The notes under the pieces: model-generated
Seen by the model: only the letters and a program-made list of their open reading frames with translations
Told to the model about the DNA's origin: nothing
The model's database searches: none
Translations under genes and position numbers: made by a program
In this document: positions 61,360 to 64,000 of the stretch, piece by piece
Position numbering within the stretch: position 1 is the stretch's first letter
How the letters are laid out: the number at the start of each line of letters is the position of its first letter
Assembly: GCA_963746315.1 (NCBI GenBank)
Contig: CAVVAR010000012.1
Location: forward strand, 1,240,001 to 1,304,000
Source of the DNA: Ga0077555 sp963746315
GTDB taxonomy: Bacteria > Pseudomonadota > Alphaproteobacteria > Rhizobiales > Hyphomicrobiaceae
Length of the DNA stretch: 64,000 nt
Reading direction: 5' to 3'

Positions 61360-61527
61360 CTAGTGTAGCGCATCTGACGTTTGGTACCCGCGCTCGACTG
61401 GGCTCGTCATCAAACGTCAGATGCAAAAGCTACACTAGGATCATGATGTTGCTAGTGTTCCTCTGGCGCCGACATTTGCTCTCGACCGAGCTGTGACGGG
61501 AAGCAAATGTCGGCGCCGGAACACTAG
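61360..61527 (+). repeat. twin-hairpin element, copy B
   Basis: Same length (168 bases) and about 160/168 identical to copy A. First hairpin 61360-61438, outer stem CTAGTGTAGC/GCTACACTAG; second 61452-61527, inner stem perfect over 16 bases (GGCGCCGACATTTGCT). Differences include a compensated T-A to C-G change at the base of the first stem and a tolerated G-T pair. It lies 80 bases before the amidotransferase gene. Confidence 0.9.
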
Positions 61528-61607
61528 TCTCCAGCGGCCGCCTTGGGGCGGCGAATGTGCCGTTTGCTCGTGGCCGAGGGTCTCGTGCCCAAATCAGGGA
61601 AGTCGCC

Positions 61608-62393
61608 ATGTGCCGCTGGATAGCCTACGCAGGTGAGCCCATCTTCATCGAGGATTTCGTCACGATTCCCGAGCAGAGCCTCATCGTGCAGAGCCAGGCC
61701 AGTCGCGAGGCAAAGAGCATCGTCAACGGCGATGGCTTCGGCCTCGGGTGGTACGGGGAGCTCGAGGAGCCCGGCATTTTCCGTGACTTGCGGCCCGCTT
61801 GGAGCGACGAGAATCTCCTCTCGCTCGCCCGCCAGATCCGCTCGCGCCTGTTCTTTGCGCATGTACGTGCCTCCACCGGCACCGCCATCAGCCGTGCCAA
61901 CTGTCACCCGTTCGCTCTCGGTCCCTGGATGTTCATGCACAACGGCGGCATCGGCGATTGGGACCACGTCCGCCGGCCAGTGGAAGCCGGGATTCCCAAT
62001 TCTCTTTTCCGGCACCGCGGAGGAACGACGGACAGCGAGGCCATGTTCCTTCTGTTGCTCGCATTTGGTTTGGAGACCGATCCGCCCGGCGCATTCGCGC
62101 GCATGATCGGCTACGTCGAGGACGTCATGGCCGGCCAGGGCAACACCCAGCCGCTGCGTTTTACGGCCGCTGCAACGGACGGCCGCACCGTTTACGCCGT
62201 GCGCTATTCCACCCTGATCCCGCCGGAGACGCTTTACGTGCGTCGCATCGCGCGCACCAATGGCCACCTCATCGCTTCGGAGCCTCTCGATGATGGCCGC
62301 ACGGACTGGGAGGCAGTTCCACCTCAGAGCCTCGTCACGCTCGGCCCGACGCAACTCCGCATCGAGGCCTTCAAGCCAGCGGTCGCTCCCTGA
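61608..62393 (+). CDS. class II glutamine amidotransferase (YafJ/EgtC-like)
   Basis: A 261-residue Ntn-type amidotransferase. Cys2 (MCRWIAYAG) becomes the N-terminal nucleophile after Met removal. GDGFGLGWYGE, FAHVRAST and FMHNGGIGDWD are the family's glutamine-site blocks, and RGGTTDSEAMF follows. The start is fixed by the need for Cys at position 2. The gene stands alone with the twin-hairpin element upstream, and no ergothioneine (egtB/egtD) genes are present, so the acceptor is unknown. Confidence 0.92.
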   Translation: MCRWIAYAGEPIFIEDFVTIPEQSLIVQSQASREAKSIVNGDGFGLGWYGELEEPGIFRDLRPAWSDENLLSLARQIRSRLFFAHVRASTGTAISRANCHPFALGPWMFMHNGGIGDWDHVRRPVEAGIPNSLFRHRGGTTDSEAMFLLLLAFGLETDPPGAFARMIGYVEDVMAGQGNTQPLRFTAAATDGRTVYAVRYSTLIPPETLYVRRIARTNGHLIASEPLDDGRTDWEAVPPQSLVTLGPTQLRIEAFKPAVAP

Positions 62394-62427
62394 GAACCAC
62401 CCCCTCTACCAGGGTAGGCGCTCCCCG

Positions 62428-62781
62428 CTACACCACCCGAATGAGGAAGGCAGCGGCCAGCACGACCGCGGCCGCGATCGCGCCGAACGCCATCTGCTTT
62501 TGTCCCGGGCGCCACGCCAGGTTCTCGATCACGAGAAGGCGTATGCCTCCGAGCAGATGCACGGCCAGCAGCCCGACCAGGACGGTCTCCGCCGCCTTGA
62601 AGATCGGCTGGTCCGTCCAGCGCAGAAAGCCGTCCAGGCGCGCCTCGCCGTGAAGGGCGAGCGCAAGCGCCAGAAAGTGCAGCGGCAGGAACAGCGCGAG
62701 CGCCAGCCCCGACATGCGATGGATCATGGCCGCACGCCAGAGCGGCTCGCGCCGATAGCCCGTGTTGCGAGCGTTCGCCAT
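62428..62781 (-). CDS. succinate dehydrogenase/fumarate reductase membrane anchor (SdhC-like)
   Basis: A 117-residue protein with three helices. RAAMIHRMSGLALALFLPLHF matches the SdhC motif (Ser near quinone, His near heme), split here; VHLLGGIRLLVIE carries the likely axial His. ATG overlaps the stop of the previous anchor gene (TGATG at 62779-62783). Last gene of the leftward operon. Confidence 0.85.
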   Translation of the reverse strand: MANARNTGYRREPLWRAAMIHRMSGLALALFLPLHFLALALALHGEARLDGFLRWTDQPIFKAAETVLVGLLAVHLLGGIRLLVIENLAWRPGQKQMAFGAIAAAVVLAAAFLIRVV

Positions 62782-63107
62782 CAGATCACCACCGCGTAAA
62801 CGGCTCTGAGACCAAGTGCGACGAGCACGAGGCCGAAGGCCCACATGAGCAGGTCGAGCGAGCGTCCTCTGAGGCTGCCCCATTCCATGGCGATGCCGCG
62901 GACGCCGATCGCGCCATGCACCGACGCCGCCAGAACGAAGGCCGCGTAATAGACCCCCCAGCCCAAGCTACCGCGCGTCCGGCCCAGGATATCGGCCGCA
63001 GTCAGCCCCTGTCGCGTCGCATAGAAAATGATGGCGAGGTGCCCGATGATCAGCGGCACCATCACGAGCGCCGTGGCGCGCTGCAGCAGATAGAGACGGA
63101 CGTTCAC
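62781..63107 (-). CDS. succinate dehydrogenase/fumarate reductase second membrane anchor
   Basis: A 108-residue protein with three helices; starts GTG at 63107, overlapping the iron-sulfur subunit stop by four bases (GTGA). QRATALVMVPLIIGHLAII and SVHGAIGVRGIAMEW carry histidines placed as in SdhC/SdhD heme-b anchors. Two small anchors of about 110 residues recall FrdC/FrdD or SdhC/SdhD pairs; sequence alone does not decide which. Confidence 0.82.
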   Translation of the reverse strand: MNVRLYLLQRATALVMVPLIIGHLAIIFYATRQGLTAADILGRTRGSLGWGVYYAAFVLAASVHGAIGVRGIAMEWGSLRGRSLDLLMWAFGLVLVALGLRAVYAVVI

Positions 63108-63865
63108 TCGAGCTCCCCGCGGATATAGGCCTGCATCGTGCGCCGCTTGAGCCCCGCGATCGAGGCCGTCGGATTGAGGCCGACCGGGCAGTGCTGCTCG
63201 CACGACTGATGCGTGTGGCAGGCGTGGCAGCCCCCCCCCTGCGACACCGCGAACAACCGTCCGGCGTTGCCGCCGTCGCGGACGTCGTTGACCAGCGTCC
63301 AGGCCCTGTTGAGCGCCGCCGGTCCCATATAGTCCTCGTTCCAGCGCACCGTATCGCACGCCGAGAAGCAGACGCCGCAATTGATGCACTCTATCGCCGC
63401 ATCGATCAGCCGGCGCTCGGCCGTCTGCGGGCTGATCTCCGGAAGCGCGTCGGCCCTTGACTTGGTCGGCTTGAATGCACCCTTGGCCTCCTGCCACTTC
63501 TCGAAGAAGTGCGTCATGTCGGCGGCGAGATCCTTGATCACCGGCAGGTTGGCGAGCGGCCCGATCTCGAGCTTGCCGTCCTCGACGACCTTGGAGACGT
63601 GGGTGCGGCAGGTCCAACGCGGCCGCCCGTTGACCGTCATGGCGCACGACCCGCACACCCCCACGCGGCAGGCGAAGCGGTAGGAGAGCGTCGGATCCAG
63701 GTGTCGCTGTACGTGTGTGACGATGTCGAGCACGGTCTGGCTTTCGCGCATCGGCACGCGAAACGTCTCGTAGCGGCCCTCGTCGCCTTGGCCGCGCCAG
63801 ATGGAGACGTCGATGGTCTTCTCGAGGGGCTTGCCCGGCCTTGTTTCGGCAGCGGTCTCGCTCAT
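63104..63865 (-). CDS. succinate dehydrogenase/fumarate reductase iron-sulfur subunit
   Basis: A 253-residue subunit passing electrons between flavin and quinone. [2Fe-2S] ligands are in FACRVGVCGSCAMTVNG and the later WTCRTH; the second cluster has ECINCGVCFSAC; the third has GGGCHACHTHQSCEQHCPVG. The CINCGxCxxxC form is nearer to FrdB-type proteins than to mitochondrial-type SdhB. Its ATG overlaps the previous gene's stop by four bases. A flavoprotein (SdhA/FrdA) is not next to it in the window; the upstream neighbour is a molybdo-oxidoreductase-like C-terminus. Confidence 0.9.
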   Translation of the reverse strand: MSETAAETRPGKPLEKTIDVSIWRGQGDEGRYETFRVPMRESQTVLDIVTHVQRHLDPTLSYRFACRVGVCGSCAMTVNGRPRWTCRTHVSKVVEDGKLEIGPLANLPVIKDLAADMTHFFEKWQEAKGAFKPTKSRADALPEISPQTAERRLIDAAIECINCGVCFSACDTVRWNEDYMGPAALNRAWTLVNDVRDGGNAGRLFAVSQGGGCHACHTHQSCEQHCPVGLNPTASIAGLKRRTMQAYIRGELE

Positions 63866-64000
63866 CGAACGAATACCTCGATCTGGTGCAAGCCGTTGTT
63901 GCCGAAGCCGCCACGGTCGTAGGTGGCCTCGAGCGGTTGTGTAGTGCCGCTTGCATCCGTCGCGCGACAGGCAATCTCGTAGCTGCCGGCCGTCGCCGTC
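63862..64000 (-). CDS. C-terminal end of a protein, possibly a sulfite-oxidase-like molybdoenzyme (partial)
   Basis: Only the last 46 codons are in the window: AGSYEIACRATDASGTTQPL, then a TYDRGGFGNNGLHQIEVFVR end. CRATDxxGxxQP resembles the immunoglobulin-like Mo-co dimerisation domain at the end of sulfite oxidases; the family is a guess from this tail. The stop overlaps the iron-sulfur subunit start (ATGA), so the two are probably translated from one message. It may be unrelated to succinate dehydrogenase proper. Confidence 0.45.
   Translation of the reverse strand, partial: TATAGSYEIACRATDASGTTQPLEATYDRGGFGNNGLHQIEVFVR

Noticed and set aside
1..64000. tRNA, rRNA or tmRNA genes
   Set aside because: I looked in the larger gaps for TPsiC-loop and acceptor patterns and found none; a covariance scan would settle it.

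Overview
The window is a high-GC chromosomal stretch from an alphaproteobacterium, most likely Hyphomicrobiales (Rhizobiales). The evidence is a MucR/Ros regulator, a C4-pathway 5-aminolevulinate synthase, a DivK-PleD pair next to a DUF3572 gene, a DUF1467-proS-lolC-lolD-(PRC-barrel)-dnaE block with the short alphaproteobacterial ProS, a Bug-type tripartite tricarboxylate transporter and a class I PHA synthase. I see no rRNA, tRNA, CRISPR array, prophage or intact insertion sequence. Most of the window is core or household DNA. The accessory signals are small and lie mainly at 15.4-15.8, 31.5-33, 41.6-46.2 and 61.3-61.5 kb.

Layout. 0-13 kb: edge of a Tat-type 5'-nucleotidase, a cupin, two polysaccharide-deacetylase paralogues (one without the usual metal-site acids), a pirin, two peptidoglycan enzymes (a D,D-carboxypeptidase and an L,D-transpeptidase), a cysK-alaX-sseA operon, NIPSNAP, flavin-reductase-like and LOG-family genes. 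13-25 kb: a LysM protein with 29-residue coiled-coil repeats, two nearly identical 42-residue secreted-peptide genes, then DUF1467, proS, lolCD, a PRC-barrel protein and dnaE, closed by a terminator. 25-34 kb: a tctBAC transporter operon in which tctB is frameshifted, phaC, and a carboxyspermidine (alternative spermidine) pathway whose dehydrogenase and decarboxylase genes are separated by an unknown gene, a HicAB toxin-antitoxin pair and a transposase remnant. 34-41 kb: SRPBCC protein, oligopeptidase B, mucR with a double palindrome in its leader, a frameshifted conserved gene, membrane and exported proteins, and the N-end-rule aminoacyltransferase.

41-47 kb: DUF1028, three short-chain dehydrogenases, SOUL protein, a fragment of an alpha-hydroxy-acid dehydrogenase and rsgA. 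47-55 kb: hemB and hemA (ALAS) flank a bactofilin-like protein fused to a cadherin/CSPG-like repeat; an MreB gene without mreC/mreD follows. 55-64 kb: rpmG, pleD-divK, DUF3572, ROK kinase, a polyprenyl glycosylphosphotransferase, a class II glutamine amidotransferase, and an SdhB/FrdB-type iron-sulfur subunit with two small membrane anchors but no adjacent flavoprotein.

The most unusual signal is non-coding: a family of paired hairpins, each hairpin bounded by TAGTGT...ACACTA. Two near-identical 168-bp copies (41677-41844 and 61360-61527) differ by a compensated base pair. A third pair (42862-43027, inverted) keeps the same framework of outer stems, bulges and TCATGA spacer but has completely different inner stems. 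This looks like an element selected for structure rather than sequence.
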